The notes below the pieces were generated by a model. The model had not been told where the DNA came from. It did no database searches and saw nothing but the letters and a program-made list of their open reading frames with translations. Both the position numbers and the translations under genes were made by a program. Source: Lonicera japonica (taxonomy: Eukaryota > Streptophyta > Magnoliopsida > Dipsacales > Caprifoliaceae). Taken from it: a stretch of DNA of 64,000 nucleotides. The stretch is taken from contig CM038468.1 in assembly GCA_021464415.1 (NCBI GenBank), positions 930,001 to 994,000 of the forward strand, in the 5' to 3' direction. Below are positions 21,933 through 34,700 of the stretch, one piece after another (the stretch's first letter is position 1; each line of letters begins with the position of its first letter).

Positions 21933-22128
21933 ATTAGGATTGACCTGATTTATTAATAGACTAGACAATACTCGTACATACGGCACGATTCAATTGTGCA
22001 TATATGTAGTTAGTCTTACTATCTAAAATTATATTTATTACTACTTTTTTTATATTTATAACTACTCGTAATTTAAAAATTTTTTATCTCATATCAAGAG
22101 TTCTTATTCTAATTTTGCTGTTTTTCAG

Positions 22129-22800
22129 AGAAATTAATTTTAGCATTATCTTAAAAAAGTACTAGTATAATCTTAATTTGAGAATATAATAAATTAAATT
22201 TCCCCCTACGGCATTAATTTTCATTTTTAATCTTAACAAATTTCAAAAATATAATTATATGCGTATTATTCAAATAGTGGTAGAGTAAAGTAAGTCTATC
22301 TAATTTCACTTCCATCATAATTAGCGATGAGAAATGGCCTAATTCGACGTGTTTTAGACTAAGCAAACCCCAATATAGGGTGGACTCTTTCTTTTTTATT
22401 TTATAATTCAAAAAAGTATGGGGTGCTAAATAACTTAAGTTCTAGTTCACATAAATTCTATCAATTTGTCTCAACTCTGTTGAAATATAACATTTTTTTT
22501 AAAATACCCTTATGATACAATCTAATTGCAACTACCAAAAAGGAAAATAATGAGTTGAGGTTTATACATATAGTATAGTAAACATGGTACATATTAAAAA
22601 AAAATTCAAATAAATATGCTTTTAATCAAATTTAGTTTCAAATAATCATATTTTTAGAGATATTGATTTCAAATTGGTAAAAACCCTAAACTCGTCTATT
22701 GATTTCCTATAAATAAAATCAATCCCAACATAATCCATTTATATATTTTCATTAGTACTTTTTGGATTTTTTAAATTTAGAAATTATTAATCACATATAA
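22129..22800. repeat. Direct repeat C, left copy, flanking the viral block
   Basis: This 672-bp AT-rich block recurs in the same orientation at 38493-39130 with roughly 10% difference and a small internal deletion there. Shared runs include aatagtggtagagtaaagta. It starts at agaaattaattttagc and ends at a poorly conserved ttattaatcaca. It has no LTR-type TG..CA ends and no coding content. Confidence 0.85.
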
Positions 22801-23033
22801 GAAATGTATAATGGATCGAAGTAAACAAGAGTATAACTTTTATTTATTACAAACTTGATATTACACAAGGAAATAGTAGGGAAGATTACAAGAGAGAGAG
22901 AGAGAGAAGAGGAAGAAAAAGAAAAATGTAATCTTGTGTGTGCTAGGATAGTGACGGGAGAAAGCCACTTGGTGCAGCCGGTCTGACGAATGACGACAAA
23001 CTTTAATAAAGTAAAAGTTTTAACTTTAAGTTA

Positions 23034-23528
23034 GAGCATCTCCAACAGTAGTGTATATTTAAGTTTTATGTAAAATATACAAAACTTGTAAAAATTTTGA
23101 GCTCCAGCAGTCTTTTAAATTTAGCTTTTGTGTAAAACGAATGTGTAAAATACACCCCAAGTTTACACTGCCACATCAGCCTTTTCTTTTCTCAATTATT
23201 TTACAATACTTTAAAATGTAATATCTTTTAATAGAAATTATATAATTTAATAAAAAATATATATCTAAAATCTACTCATTAAGACCAACAAATCAAGATC
23301 TATTGTTGTTATAATATTATGTATACCAAAAATTCAAGAAAAAATAATAAAAAATTGCATAAAATAATATCTAATATGCATAATTATCTTATTGGTTCAT
23401 TCAAAATTTACACAAAAATTTAAAATATACCATTGGAGCATATTTTTTTTACACTTCAAGTTTTGTGTAAAAGTGTCATGACACATAGGATTTACACAAA
23501 AATATTTACACAACGGTTGTAGATGCTC
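23034..23528. mobile_element. PIF/Harbinger MITE, 495 bp, TSD TTA
   Basis: TTA at 23031-23033 and 23529-23531. Ends are GAGCATCTCCAACAG and, reverse-complemented, GAGCATCTACAACCG, the widespread GAGCATCTCCAAC family. It interrupts sequence (cgacaaactttaataaag.. / ..actttaataaag) adjoining the 3' side of the viral block. Confidence 0.88.
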
Positions 23529-23582
23529 TTAAAGTTTAACTTTAATAAAGAAAAGAAATAATGTTTGTCGGCCACTTGTGCT

Positions 23583-24876
23583 TTAATAGATTTGTTTCTT
23601 TCCGTTTTCCTTAGTATTAATAACTTCATAAATATTGGCTAACCACTTGCCCATATGAGTGGTCATATCTTCATTTTGTTCGATATAACCTTCATCATCT
23701 TTGTCAATATTAAAGAAAGGGGTATTCTCATATTTTTGTTGAGAAGAAGAAACATACATAATGTCTTCGGCCATATCTAGCTTTGAAGCTAACACCTTAA
23801 TAATCTGAGCTTTAAGCTCACTCACAGGAGTATTAAGGAATTTCTCTTTAAGAGATGCTAACGAAGGAGTTTTAAACTCAGTTTTCTCAATGTCCATATC
23901 CTTTTGAGCTTTGTCATCACTCTCAGCTAGACGATTGAATTCCATATAAATGCTAACATCTTTATTAACCTCAATTAAGATTTCATCATAAAGGAACTTC
24001 GGCCACCATTTATAATAGTAATCCCTAACTAGAAGGAAGAGGCCATTATTTCTAGTGGTTGTATTAAAATTCCACTACCATATCCAAGGGATATTATAAT
24101 GACCCAAAAATCTCATTAGACACATATTTGTTATAGGATGACTTTCCTTCTTTTAATGTTTGGGGTGGTGAATATAAAAGGAATTATAAGCGTCTTTCAT
24201 TTTGGCAGGGAAAAAATCTGCTTCGGCTCCAAAAAGCATAAACCATTGTAAAAACCAATGGGGTAAATCTTTAAGAGAAATAGATGGTTCTTTAAGAGCC
24301 TCAAATCTGAAAAACCAAGTATGGGTATTATATTGGCTTTGATATAAGAATGCTTTTTTCCATGCATCTATATAATCCCTGTAATTGTATTTAAATACAT
24401 TCGAATGAAAATTTTGGAGATTCTGATTTTTGTTGGGATTTAATCCCTAGTCTTATATACTTATAACTCCAAGAATAAAAGTTTTACTAAAAGCCATTTT
24501 GAATTACGAGAATCAGGATTATAGTTCATGTGCATAATTTGAACAGACTGTGTTTCTATAAGAATTGCTTCATAAAACGCTCGAAATTTTCCTCCTACAA
24601 AGGTAAATTCCATATTAGATTCGAAATATCTTTGTGCAATAGTGCCTGGATTAAGAGCAATTTTTTATCACTCTCTTATAAATATATAATGAAATCTTGT
24701 TGGGGCTTTTTGAAAGCAACAGGAGCTAACTCTTTAAGAGCTTCTTTAAAAGTAGTAGGATTAGGGGGATTCTGGGAGGAAGAGGCTCCTCCTTTAGAAC
24801 TAGAGGGTCCACTTCCTCTAGTTCTTCTTTCTCGTCCTCTTCGAGAGGACCAAGGCCCTGGAGAGGACCTATTCAT
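23583..24876 (-). pseudogene. Second-ORF region of the endogenous caulimovirid, function unknown
   Basis: Two readable stretches: a 66-codon frame (24876-24676) starting with a Ser/Gly/Arg-rich, basic segment, and a 120-codon frame (23945-23583) that is acidic and predicted mostly helical. The region between them is open only in pieces, with stops and frameshifts. It follows the RNase H region in the same orientation. Endogenous florendoviruses are described as having a second ORF of unknown function in this position; the assignment is by position and composition only. Dead as it stands. Confidence 0.5.
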
Positions 24877-24939
24877 GTTTAACCTTGCAAAAACTCTCTT
24901 ATTAAGAAATCTGGTAAAGAATTTGATTATCCTTTTATA

Positions 24940-26060
24940 AATTATATTTTAAAATAAAAAACAGAAAGGATGGCTTGCCATCTAGCAAAAAAAAAAATTG
25001 AAGCAATGTTTTAAACATCATTTTCTAAAACATCTTTAGCATCTTGACAATCAATACGAAATAAAAACTCTTGAGTTAACAAGTCTTCTTGAAAATCAGA
25101 AACACACTCAACAATAGAAATAATTTCTTTTTTGATAGTCGAATAGTTTTTCTGGGCGTCATTTCATTTACCCGAAGTAAATCTGGATAAGATTTCTTTA
25201 TCAATATCTTTAAACTTTTTGTTTAAGTATTCTTAGGGTGTTTTCGATGTCGGTCGGGATAGAAACCAAGGTACCCTAAACCCAAACCAAATATAAAAGT
25301 TCGGTTTCGGTTTCTAAATTTTTGAAACCCAAACTCAAACCAAACTTTTCGGTTCGGTTTCGGTTCGGTTTTATTCGGTTTTGACATATGTTTTTTTTAA
25401 ATCAATTTAACATAAAAATATAATACTAATAGTAATTTAATAATGATTTATATTCAAATTAAAGTGATTATTTTTTAGAAACAAGGAGCAACATATAAAT
25501 ACCATATTTCCTATTTAATTACAATTTTATTTATACATTTATAAAAATGAAACACATTAAATAAAATGATGAATTATTTTTCTATCACGTATGTGATAAA
25601 AAAATCTTAGCATTATGTAGTTAATTAAATAATAAAAGCACGCATTAATGACTATGTTTTTAAGATTATCATAATATGCAATTAATAAGAAATATATTCT
25701 TATAAAAATGCCATCTTTTTTGTATTATAGTATAATTAACGTGTGCCCTTAAAGTATATATTGACATTTTTTTTCTTATACATAATTCGGTTCGGTTCGG
25801 TTTTGTTCGGTTTTAGACTAGCTTACCCCAAATCCGAACCAAACTTTTCGGTTTCGGTTCGGGATTTTGGGGATCGGTCCGGATCGGTTTGGTTCAGTCG
25901 GTCGGTTTTCGGATTGACTTTAACACCCCTAAGTATTCTTCCATATCTTAAATCAGACGCTTCAATTTCAACGATTTTAAAGGAGTGAGGGGAAATAAGG
26001 GCAAGGCAAGGTAGCTGCTTGACTTTAGATTTAATAACTTTAACCGCGCTAGTATGTCCA
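24940..26060 (-). pseudogene. RNase H region of the endogenous caulimovirid, split by a hAT element
   Basis: The minus-strand reading at 26060-25932 resembles the start of a caulimovirid RNase H domain, with the IVEIEASDLRYG block where the first catalytic Asp (TDAS type) would lie; here that position reads E-A-S-D. The frame is then cut by the 698-bp hAT insertion (25234-25931) and resumes at 25233. Downstream pieces carry several stops and frameshifts. Not functional. Confidence 0.7.
25234..25931. mobile_element. hAT-type MITE, 698 bp, 8-bp TSD, inside the viral RNase H region
   Basis: TSD agtattct at 25226-25233 and 25932-25939. Ends are TAGGGTGTTTTCG and, reverse-complemented, TAGGGGTGTTAAAG. 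Subterminal cggttcggtt repeats match the elements at 12755/19751 and, more distantly, 21421. It inserted after the virus integrated. Confidence 0.9.
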
Positions 26061-27042
26061 TCAGACTACGGATGCGGGTTTTTTCTTAGTCTTTCATACA
26101 AAGGAATACAATCTATGGCAAGATTTTTATAATAATCTCTAATATAATTCAAAGATCCTAAAAACCTTTATAATTGGGTTTTATCCCTAATTTCATTCGG
26201 AAATTTATCTGCGAACTTAATAGCACAATTTATAGGGACAATATTCCTTTTAGTAATCTCATGACCTAAAAATCTAATTTTGTCTGAAAAATACTTATTT
26301 TCTTAGCAGAGACAACAAGACCTGCCTTCTTAATAATTTTTATAAATATATGGATATGTTTTATATGTTGATCGATATTGTTAGAAAATATCAATATATC
26401 ATCAATATGAACAATAGAGAAAATAATATAAGGTGTAAAAATATCATTCATAATATTTTAAAATTCGGATGGAGCATTTTTTAATTCGAAAGGCATAACA
26501 TTCCATTCATAATGGCCAAAAGGAATAGTAAAAGTTGTTTTATATCTATCTTCTTTACCAATTTGAATTTGCCAATAACCCGATTTTAAATCAAATTTAG
26601 AAAATATTGTAGCAGCTTGAAGCCTAGCTAAAAGATCATTTTTATTATGAAGTGGATATCTAATCCATTTTAAAACTTTATTTAAAGGCTTATAGTTTAT
26701 AACTAACTAGAGTGCTCCTCTTTCTATTTCAGAGGCTTTGTTAACATAAAAGGCCGTACAACTCCAACGAGAATAACTTTTCCTAATAAGGTTCTTTTTA
26801 AGCAGGGAAGATATCTCAATTTTACAATACTCAAGAAGAATAGAATTCATTTGTGCAGGCCTAGCCTTGGTGCATATTTTTCTTTCATTAAAATCATCCT
26901 CATAAGGAAGTGGAACAATGTGTTGTTTTCTTTCCCAAAAAGCTGTAGGAAGTTCACTGCAGATTTCTTGTATAATTTGTTCATGTAAATTTTTTATAGA
27001 AAGTTTAATTTTTGGGGAATTTATTTGTAAGTTACTATTCAT
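26050..27042 (-). pseudogene. Reverse transcriptase region of the endogenous caulimovirid
   Basis: The 111-codon frame at 27042-26707 covers the N-terminal fingers (KARPAQMN block and SRWSC). The stretch 26700-26460 continues the palm in broken frames. The 61-codon frame 26451-26266 contains the catalytic box, which reads V-H-I-D-D where YIDD is usual, so the first residue is changed while both aspartates remain. It then runs into the thumb/connection region to about 26050. At least two in-frame stops separate the pieces. Similarity is to Caulimoviridae and Ty3-type reverse transcriptases; the neighbouring movement protein decides for Caulimoviridae. Confidence 0.8.
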
Positions 27043-27279
27043 AATTTTAAAATCTTCTTTAAAAATTAATTTATCTTTAACCTCATTAATTTCTTTAATT
27101 TGGGGTTTAAAAATAAATTAAAAAATAATTTCTCTATCCTCAAGCTTAATACTAACACCAGTAGAGGTAATAGAAAATGGCTCTATAAGAACAAGGAAAA
27201 GAGTTCCAAGAATAATTCTTTGAGAAAGGTTTTTTTATCATAATAAAAGTACTTTTAATACAAATACTATCATTCTAAA

Positions 27280-27480
27280 CATAAGCATTAGATAATTTAA
27301 ATTTAATTTTTAATTTATCTCCTCCCGCACTAGTCATAATTTGTGAGGTTTTATCAAAATAGATTGTAGGGACTAAACCTTCTTTGATACAATTCATATC
27401 AGCCCCGCAATCAATTAAAGCAATGTCTTTAAGAATGAAATCTTTATCAACAACTATAATAATATTTACGTACCATTTTT
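27280..27480 (-). pseudogene. Aspartic protease region of the endogenous caulimovirid
   Basis: A short minus-strand stretch near 27413-27393 reads I-D-C-G-A-D-M-N, the position of the retroviral-type D-S/T-G-A active site; here the middle residue is Cys. It lies between the zinc-knuckle region and the reverse transcriptase, as in caulimovirids. The flanking sequence is frameshifted and carries stops. Confidence 0.6.
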
Positions 27481-28074
27481 GATAGGCAATCCTATCAATT
27501 AAATTAAGAGAATTGTTATATTCTTTCTTACCTTCCTCTATAAGAGAAGCAAAGGTTATAATTGTGGGAGTTTCCTCAATAATAGATAATCTTAATTTGA
27601 TTTCTTTAATCTCATTGTTTAAATTATTAATCTCCGTCTTTAAGTCGGATATAGTAACTTGTTTTTCTGGAGTTTTATTAAAACTCTCAAGAATATTTTG
27701 CAGGGAATAAGGTTTTGTGCTAGCTAAAATAGTTTTCTCGGTTTTAAATGTAGTCAGATATTGTTATATGAGTTTTCTCTTAACAATGGTATCGTAACTT
27801 GATCTATAAGGTCAAGAATAGACTGTTCTTTTTTAGTAAGAACATTTATACTCAATCTATTAGTCTCTAATATAGCCTTATAATAGTCTGTTTGAAACTT
27901 ACACTGACAATCATATTCAGCGTCAGAACTAAAGGAAGAAGAACTAGGGGTGGTAGATTATATCTCATCTATTTGTTCTTCCTCACTTTCTTCATTATCA
28001 ATAAGGTTTAAGAGTGCCATAATAAGTTGTCTCCTAAGACCTTCATCAGCTATCTCATTAAGCTTTTGTTTAGT

Positions 28075-28782
28075 CTAGCATTTGTTAGCATAATGACCTG
28101 GCTTACCACACTTTCTACAAATATTCTGGCTCATATTATTGGGCTTCTTTTTAGGCCCAAACCGCTTTAAAGGATTTTTCTTATAACTCAAAGATGAGGC
28201 ATTAGTGGGCTTTTTATTAACCTTTTTACTGTGTTTCTTATACTTCCTTTTGGGCTCAGCCCTTTTAGTCTTAGTATATGGGATGCTTAAATCATAAGCA
28301 AACTGGTCACCAAATTCTCCTATTTTTTTTCTACCAGTTAAGTTTTGAGCTTTTAATTGGGCTTTAAGCTTAATATCATTACACAAAGATAGACTTTTCG
28401 TAACACATTCACTTATAAGAGAACCATAAGTATAGTCTTTATAAGGAATAGTAGTACCACCATGTTTTTTTAGCAATACGGTCTTTAACTTTTTAGCAAA
28501 TAAAGTAGAGAGACCAATTATAAACTTTTCTTTCCAAAAATCAGCATTGGCATCATCTCTAGTCATAACTTTAGACAAAAATACATCTTTATACCACTTA
28601 AAATGTGTGAATGTAAGACATTTAAGATTAATTAGTAAATATTTGCTTCTATCTAAATTAGTAGGGTGAGGACCAATAAAATGGTGAACAATAACAATAA
28701 GTAAATGATCATTTTTAATGGTAACATTTATAGTAACAATTTTTACCGAGTTTTTAATATCATCGCGCTGACTATTAGTCAA
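28075..28782 (-). pseudogene. Coat-protein-type region with CCHC zinc knuckle, endogenous caulimovirid
   Basis: A 235-codon open frame. Its middle is rich in Lys and hydrophobic residues (about 80-140: FWKEKFIIGL..LFAKKLK), matching the conserved core of caulimovirid coat proteins. A strongly basic stretch follows (about 170-215), then a zinc knuckle of the form C-x2-C-x4-H-x4-C at the C-terminal edge, ending at a stop where the polyprotein should continue. It is the longest uninterrupted viral frame here besides the movement protein. A fragment of a larger ORF, not a functional gene. Confidence 0.75.
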
Positions 28783-30184
28783 AACATTATCCTACCATCC
28801 TCTTAATTGACCAGAGATACCAGTAATTATAAATTATGTAATACTCTTATATCCATTACCACTAGCTTTACAAACAGTATTATACATTGTCATGCGATAT
28901 AGCTGGGTCAATATTTGATATTCAGACATGCCATCAATATACCATTCATAAATAGTTTTAGCACTAAAATTTGTCATAATATTAATAGGCTCTTCTTCAA
29001 AAAGCATATCCTGAGGAGTAGGACGTTGGTAATAATTCCTAGTGGTAGCCTAGGGGGGGGGTAGTAACATACCCTTTACCGAAACTTATTTTATTAAGGT
29101 CTCCTTCCATATTTAATAACTCTTGTTTAAATTGGCTTATATCAGAATAATCCATATCATAACCAGAGACATCATCTGTTTGAGTAATAAGGAAAATACT
29201 CTTACCATTAATAAGACAAAGTTTTTCCAATTTCTCCCTGAGGGCCTCAACAATTTCTTTATTTTTATCCTTATAGGTTTTAAATCCTTCAGTAAGTTCT
29301 ATAACAGGTTTTATATAGGCAGTCTCAACCTTAGGCTTTTCTATGGCTAGAGGAGGCTTCTTTTCCTCAACAGCTCTAACCTTATTGAGGGTTTCCTCAA
29401 TACGAGTTAATTGTGAAGCTATGGTTTGCATATGAAGGTTGGTATAATTATTCTGCTTAATGACTTTATTTAAATCATCAAGGCCAATATGGGCGGTAGT
29501 AAGTCTAATATTAGTAGAAAAAGCATTAGTTTCAAGACTTTGATTATTATCAATTTCTATTTTTAGAGCCTCAGTAGGGGGATGAAGAGACTTGATATTA
29601 TTCCCAAAAGTAGTTTTCCAGGATTTATAAAATTCATCAATAATACAGATGGAATGATAGTCTTGTTCATAATGTTTACAGAATCAACAAACAAAAGGAA
29701 TGACTTTTTCATTTTCATCAATATAATCATAAAAATTTGTTTTAAATTCCTGTTTTTACTTATGGGTAAATTTATCAAAAAACCATGTCCTAAAAGTTTT
29801 ATATTCTTCTTGCATAAATTATTTATTGCAATCTTCTCTTGTATAAGTAAAATCACTTTTGGTTAAAGTCATAATTTGTTTTACAGAAAATCCAAGTTCT
29901 GACATAGTATCAGGGTCATTTTTATCAGGTTTAGAATAAATGCCATGAGGAATATTTTGTTGGGAATTAATAATTCCTTCAAACTGAAGATCATCATCTT
30001 TTCTAGATCACTCCCCGGTAACAAAAGTTCTAGGTGTAGGGGTAGTATTAATAGTAGGAGCGGGTGTATAAAACCACTTGCTTTTAGTCCTAAGAGTGGT
30101 TGAAGAATTTTTCCTAAAGGAAGAGGTAGGTAACCTAGCAGTTTTGTTATTATCAAATTTAACTATGACATCACCATCCTCAAA
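28783..30184 (-). pseudogene. Spacer coding region between movement protein and coat region, endogenous caulimovirid
   Basis: Minus-strand coding traces in several frames. The clearest is a 130-codon frame at 29431-29039 that starts with a heptad-like segment (IASQLTRIEETLNKV), suggesting a coiled coil, then a Lys/Glu/Pro-rich linker. In plant pararetroviruses a coiled-coil virion-associated function can lie in this region; here that is inference. The rest (30184-29432) has many stops. Confidence 0.55.
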
Positions 30185-30847
30185 CTAGAGGATTTCTTCA
30201 ACTTTTCTATTTTCAACAAGAACATGAGGAGCTGCAGCTTCAAGAAACCATTGCTCAGGTAGCTCAATATCACTCCATTTAATGGTTCTGGGAACAACTA
30301 TATCTGACTTAAGGAGATTGGTTTCTATGAGAGTAGTTTTTTCCCTAGGATCATAATGTTTAGCATTGGGACTAAGGGTATTCATAATCTTATAATGAGC
30401 TCTATAAGTAATGTTAAGAGGTTCACAACCTTCCTTAAGATCATAGCCATTCCTTTGAACATTTAAAGTGAGAGCATCAAGAATATGTTTATCCGTTAAA
30501 GAAATAGAGAAATCAGGGAAGCAGTTAAAATAAATGGGTCCATCATATAAACTTGTTTGAATAATTCCTAATAAGGAATCACATAATTTATTATGACGGT
30601 AGTCACAAAGAGCAATCAATAAAAAGGCATTTAATCCTGTGGAAGTTAATGGTTTTATAGCAACTTGTAGTAAACCTAAGTGTAAGTATTTATACTTGTC
30701 TTTATAACGCAGTATTTCTTCTTTATGTAATAGTTGGAGATTATCACAATTATTACCAATTGGAATAGTTTGTTCAATAGTTTTTATCGACATGGAAGAA
30801 ATAAAATCAAACATACCAATGTTATAAATTTTATTAGGTTTAACCAT
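30185..30847 (-). pseudogene. Movement protein (30K superfamily) region, endogenous caulimovirid
   Basis: A 220-codon open frame with the features of caulimovirid 30K movement proteins: a beta-rich core around LHLGLLQVAIKPLT, a LLIALCDYRH segment carrying the conserved Asp, and a GPIYFNCFPDFSISL block. In an exogenous virus this protein alters plasmodesmata for cell-to-cell spread. Here it ends at a stop directly before the spacer region, where a polyprotein would continue. The solo LTR at 31088 separates it from the viral leader. Confidence 0.8.
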
Positions 30848-31609
30848 AGGGAGAAGCTAGTTTAACAGCTTATTTTCAATATTAGAAAATTCAACATCAT
30901 CAGTATTCTTTATAAAAGAATTAGGAACATATTTAGATCTAAAACTACTTCTGGTTAACATGATAACAAAATAACAATTAAGTAATAAAAGCAATATCTT
31001 AGCATGCCTGTCAACGATTTATGGTAAGAAAAACCCAAAAACGCAATACTTTTGCTATAAGGGTTCCAAGACCTATGCGACTTAAGATGTAATACCCCGT
31101 ACTTTAATTTGTATTGAATGGAATTATATTGGCTTATTTATACTCATGTGAGTGATTGTTTGGTGATTCGGGTGATCTGAATCGATTTCGGTTCGCAAAT
31201 AAGAAATTTTGGCTCTTCGCGATTTGTTAATTCTAGCTATCTTTGAGCTATCGTAATTTCTTCGATATTTATCCGATTGAGATTCCATTCATGTTGGTGT
31301 CTAGTATTTGTGCCATTCTACAACTTTCGTGTTTTGGCCAAAGTCCAATTCACACTTCTCGTGGGTCAAAACAGGGTGTAAAGTAGGCCTATTGCAAAAA
31401 TTCTTGTCATTCGGTAGCATTTTCGCAGAGCACTATCTTCGGTGAATTTATGGGAAAAATCTATCAAGAATTTGGGAAAATTTTCTCTTAAAAAGTTGTA
31501 GATCTTTGAAATACCTTTTTGTGAACATAAAGAACGCCTCAATCGGAGTTCCGAACAAAAAGATATGGCCGAAACAAAAACAGTGCTCCAGGACCCAAAA
31601 ATTAAAGCG

Positions 31610-31707
31610 CGGACCGGTATGGCGTTTTTGGCATACCGGTCCGACACCAAATTTTTGGGAAATTTGTGCTCCACGGACCAGTATTCGGTATTTGGCATAC
31701 CGGTCCG
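31610..31707. repeat. Two related hairpins in the solo LTR
   Basis: CGGACCGGTATG (31610-31621) pairs perfectly with CATACCGGTCCG (31632-31643). A second, slightly imperfect pair is CGGACCAGTAT (31674-31684) with CATACCGGTCCG (31696-31707). Duplicated GC-rich stems in an AT-rich LTR suggest a conserved regulatory or RNA-structure element, by inference. Confidence 0.6.
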
Positions 31708-32186
31708 CCAGTTAACTATTCCCACGACTTAAGCACGTTTTAAGCCATTTTTTGTCATTTTTGATCCAAATTTCGATCCAAACACTTCCACACTCTTCTA
31801 AGGAGTTCTAGAGGGTTCTAGAGAGAGAAAGAGGAAGATTTCTACGCACCTATCCATTCGAATCGAGGATTCAAGCTTGAAATCATCCAAACACATCTCT
31901 AAGGTACTATTCATCATCTTCTACCTTGGTTTTCTTCTATAGAAGCTCAGGCATGAGCTTTGGCTACTTGGGTTGGGTTTATACTCTATTAATTCAAGGA
32001 TTTGGCTATGTTAGGAATCCAGTGAGACAAGATCTTGAGGATTTTACCGAACGGGGCTTCGGTTTATAGCTTTCTTCTTTCTTTTGGTCTCTACGCTTGA
32101 GGTAGGGGTTATATCTTTTCAAAACTCGATATTATGATTTTCTTTATCGAAAAATGAATGATTTTATATATATATATATATGTTTA

Positions 32187-32834
32187 CGGTCCCTTTCCCA
32201 TACGGACAGGAACTTACGGATTGGGAATATTTCAACGGTCAAAGTGAAAAAGGCACAACTGTCTGAAAAAAAAAAAAACACTTAGACAAATTTTTCCTCT
32301 CCTCAAAGACAGAAGCAGCTCTCAGTTTCTCCCACTCCCCTGCGCCTGTAGCTTCCTTCTCTCCTCCATTGCAGCTGCAACTTTCTCTCTCTCTCGAATG
32401 CGCTGCAACTTTCTCTCTCTTTCGCCTTGATATTCTTGTTTCAAGTAAGTGTTTTTCTTCTCTACCTAAGTTTCGCACTCCATTTTCATATCTAGGGCTT
32501 TAGGTTGTTTGATTGAAGGGCCTTGAATATGTTTGTTTCTCGAAAGAGAATGCTTTCAAGAGCTCGAAATTGTTTAACCCACTAAGAATCTCGAGTTTTA
32601 TTGAACCCGATTAGAGCTGGAAATTCTTAAACCTAAACCCATTCACAATTTCCAGCTCCATTGGACATCATTAGAATTTCGAAATTATTAAACCCATTAA
32701 GATTTTCCAGCTCTATTAAACATATGAAACCCAATAGAATTTCGAAATTCTTGAACCCATTAATTATTGAAAATATTGAACCTATTAATTATTGAAAATA
32801 TTGAACCCATTATTAGCTACTTTGTTCGTTGGGA
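32187..32834 (+). repeat. Left terminal inverted repeat of the MULE
   Basis: 648 bp, complementary to 35989-36632. It includes CT-rich sequence that likely acts as promoter and leader for the transposase, and an internal repeat of aattattgaaaatattgaac. It ends at the gttcgttggga motif. Confidence 0.92.
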
Positions 32835-32911
32835 TAATTTTTTTTGTATTTGAACATTATATTTATGTGTGTTTTGTGTAGTTTATATAGGTCCATGATT
32901 GTTTGTGAGAA

Positions 32912-34700
32912 ATGAAAAATGTGAACAATGAAGTAGGGGGGAGTCGTGGAAATTCAAGTTTTCAAATTGATAATCAAGCTAATCTAGAGTTAGACTTAGA
33001 TGAAAATTGTGGTTCTAGTACTAGGATATACAATCCTCAAGTAGCAGATGAGCTGAAGCCAAAAAAAGGACAACAATTTGATACATTAGATGATGTTCTC
33101 TTGTTTTATAATGCTTATGCTAAAGATTGTGGGTTTAGTGTTCGGAGTTGGAGTGCTAGGAAAGATTCGGGAAGTGAGGAGATTAAAAGAAAGGAATATG
33201 TTTGTTTTAAACAAGGAGTACATTCAAAAATTGCTGATGTTGGAAGGAAAAGACGCCGGGGAAGCTTAGGTGAGGGTTGTAATGCCAAACTTGCAGTTTT
33301 AAAAGCAAACTCCGAGAAATACATTGTTACTGTTTTCAATGAGGGCTACACCCACCCGTTATCAACTCCAACAAAGACTCACCTTTTAAGGTTGCATCGT
33401 AATGTTTCAGCCGCGACAAAGTATTTAACTAAACAATTGTCTATGGTGAATATACCTCATCATAAACAATTTAGTTTTCTTGAAGTGCAATCTGGAGGTA
33501 TAGAAAATGTTGGTTGTACACAAAGAGATTTGTACAATCATAAAAGAGATATACATGCCAATACGAAGGGGCATGATGGTGAAATGTTCTTTGAGTATTT
33601 GAAATTGGAACAAGTAAAGAATCCTTTGTTTACTTTTAAAATTGAGGCAGACGATGAACAAAAGATTACTCGTTGTTTTTGGTCCGATGCAACTTCAAGG
33701 CGAGCTTATTCGTTTTATGGTGATGTGGTAATTTTTGATACTACATATAATACTAATCGGTACGGGTTGATATTTGCTCCAATAATGGGGGTTAATAACC
33801 ATGGTCAAATCATTATTTTTGCATGTGGATTCTTAAATCACGAGAGTATTGATGATTTTGTATGGTTATTTACTCAATTTTTGAAAAGTATGCCCGGTGG
33901 TGCTCCAAAGATGATTATTACTGATCAAGATCCGGCTATGACTACGGCATTTCCTCTTGTTCTTCCAACTACTTTTCACAGGTATTGTAATTGCATATAT
34001 TAATGAATTTTTCATCTTTCCCTATACATATATATCCTTTTTTAATACGACTTTGTTTAATTATTTCCACAGGTATTGTATTTGGCATATATTAATGAAA
34101 TTCTCAGAAAAAATTGATGCAGTCAAGTATGGTATTTACAAAAATGAATTCTCGGATTGTATTTAGAATTCCGAGAATCCTGAAGAGTTTGAGCTGCAAT
34201 GGGAAAACCTTATTCAAAAAAGTGGGTTAGGAGAAAATAAGTGGTTGCATGGCATGTACCAAATTCGTTCTAGATGGATTCCGGCCTACGTTAACCACGT
34301 TTTCTCAGCTGGCATGTCAAGTAGCCAAAGGGCTGAAAGCGGGCACGCATTTTTCAAAAAATTTGTTTCCAAGAACAATTCATTAGTTGATTTTATGATA
34401 CAGTTTGGCAGAGGACTTGAACGCCAACGTCATGAGGAGTTGATGGCTGATCACAAAGATTTAATTTAGAAGCCCAAAATTAGAGTAGAGCATGACTTTT
34501 TAGTTCAGATGGTTGATATTTACACAAACGAAATGTTTTACAAATTTGAGGATGAATTGTGCAAGAGTTTTAACTACAATTTCAAGTGTGTTGAAGAAAC
34601 TAATAATCAACGTGCTTATCATTTGCTGCATTTTCTCATCTTTCATTTTCTGCATTTTCTCTTCTTTCATTTTTGGAACTTCAGTTTTGGTTATTTGGCT
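32912..34700 (+). pseudogene. FAR1/FRS-type MULE transposase, broken
   Basis: Exon 1 (32912-33981) gives 356 complete codons: an acidic N-terminus, a FAR1 DNA-binding domain (about 56-130, FDTLDDVLLFYNAYAKDCGFSV) and the first half of the MULE transposase domain (about 272-355). The latter contains FDTTYNTNRYG with the first catalytic Asp and IITDQDPAM with the second. A 91-bp intron (33982-34072) joins in phase to exon 2, starting YCIWHILMKFSEKI. Exon 2 has in-frame TAG codons at 34164-34166 and 34467-34469. The same frame continues past both (..SSSQRAESGHAFFKKF, then ..VEETNNQRAYH) before dissolving into a TTTCATTTTCTGC-type repeat near 34630. The SWIM zinc finger expected at the C-terminus is missing. 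Not an active transposase as it stands. Confidence 0.88.

Noticed and set aside
23532..31087. Reading the central minus-strand coding block as a Ty3/Gypsy retrotransposon
   Set aside because: It has a 30K-type movement protein and no integrase or LTRs of its own; the LTR-like DNA at 31088-38355 has its own TSD and is a later insertion.
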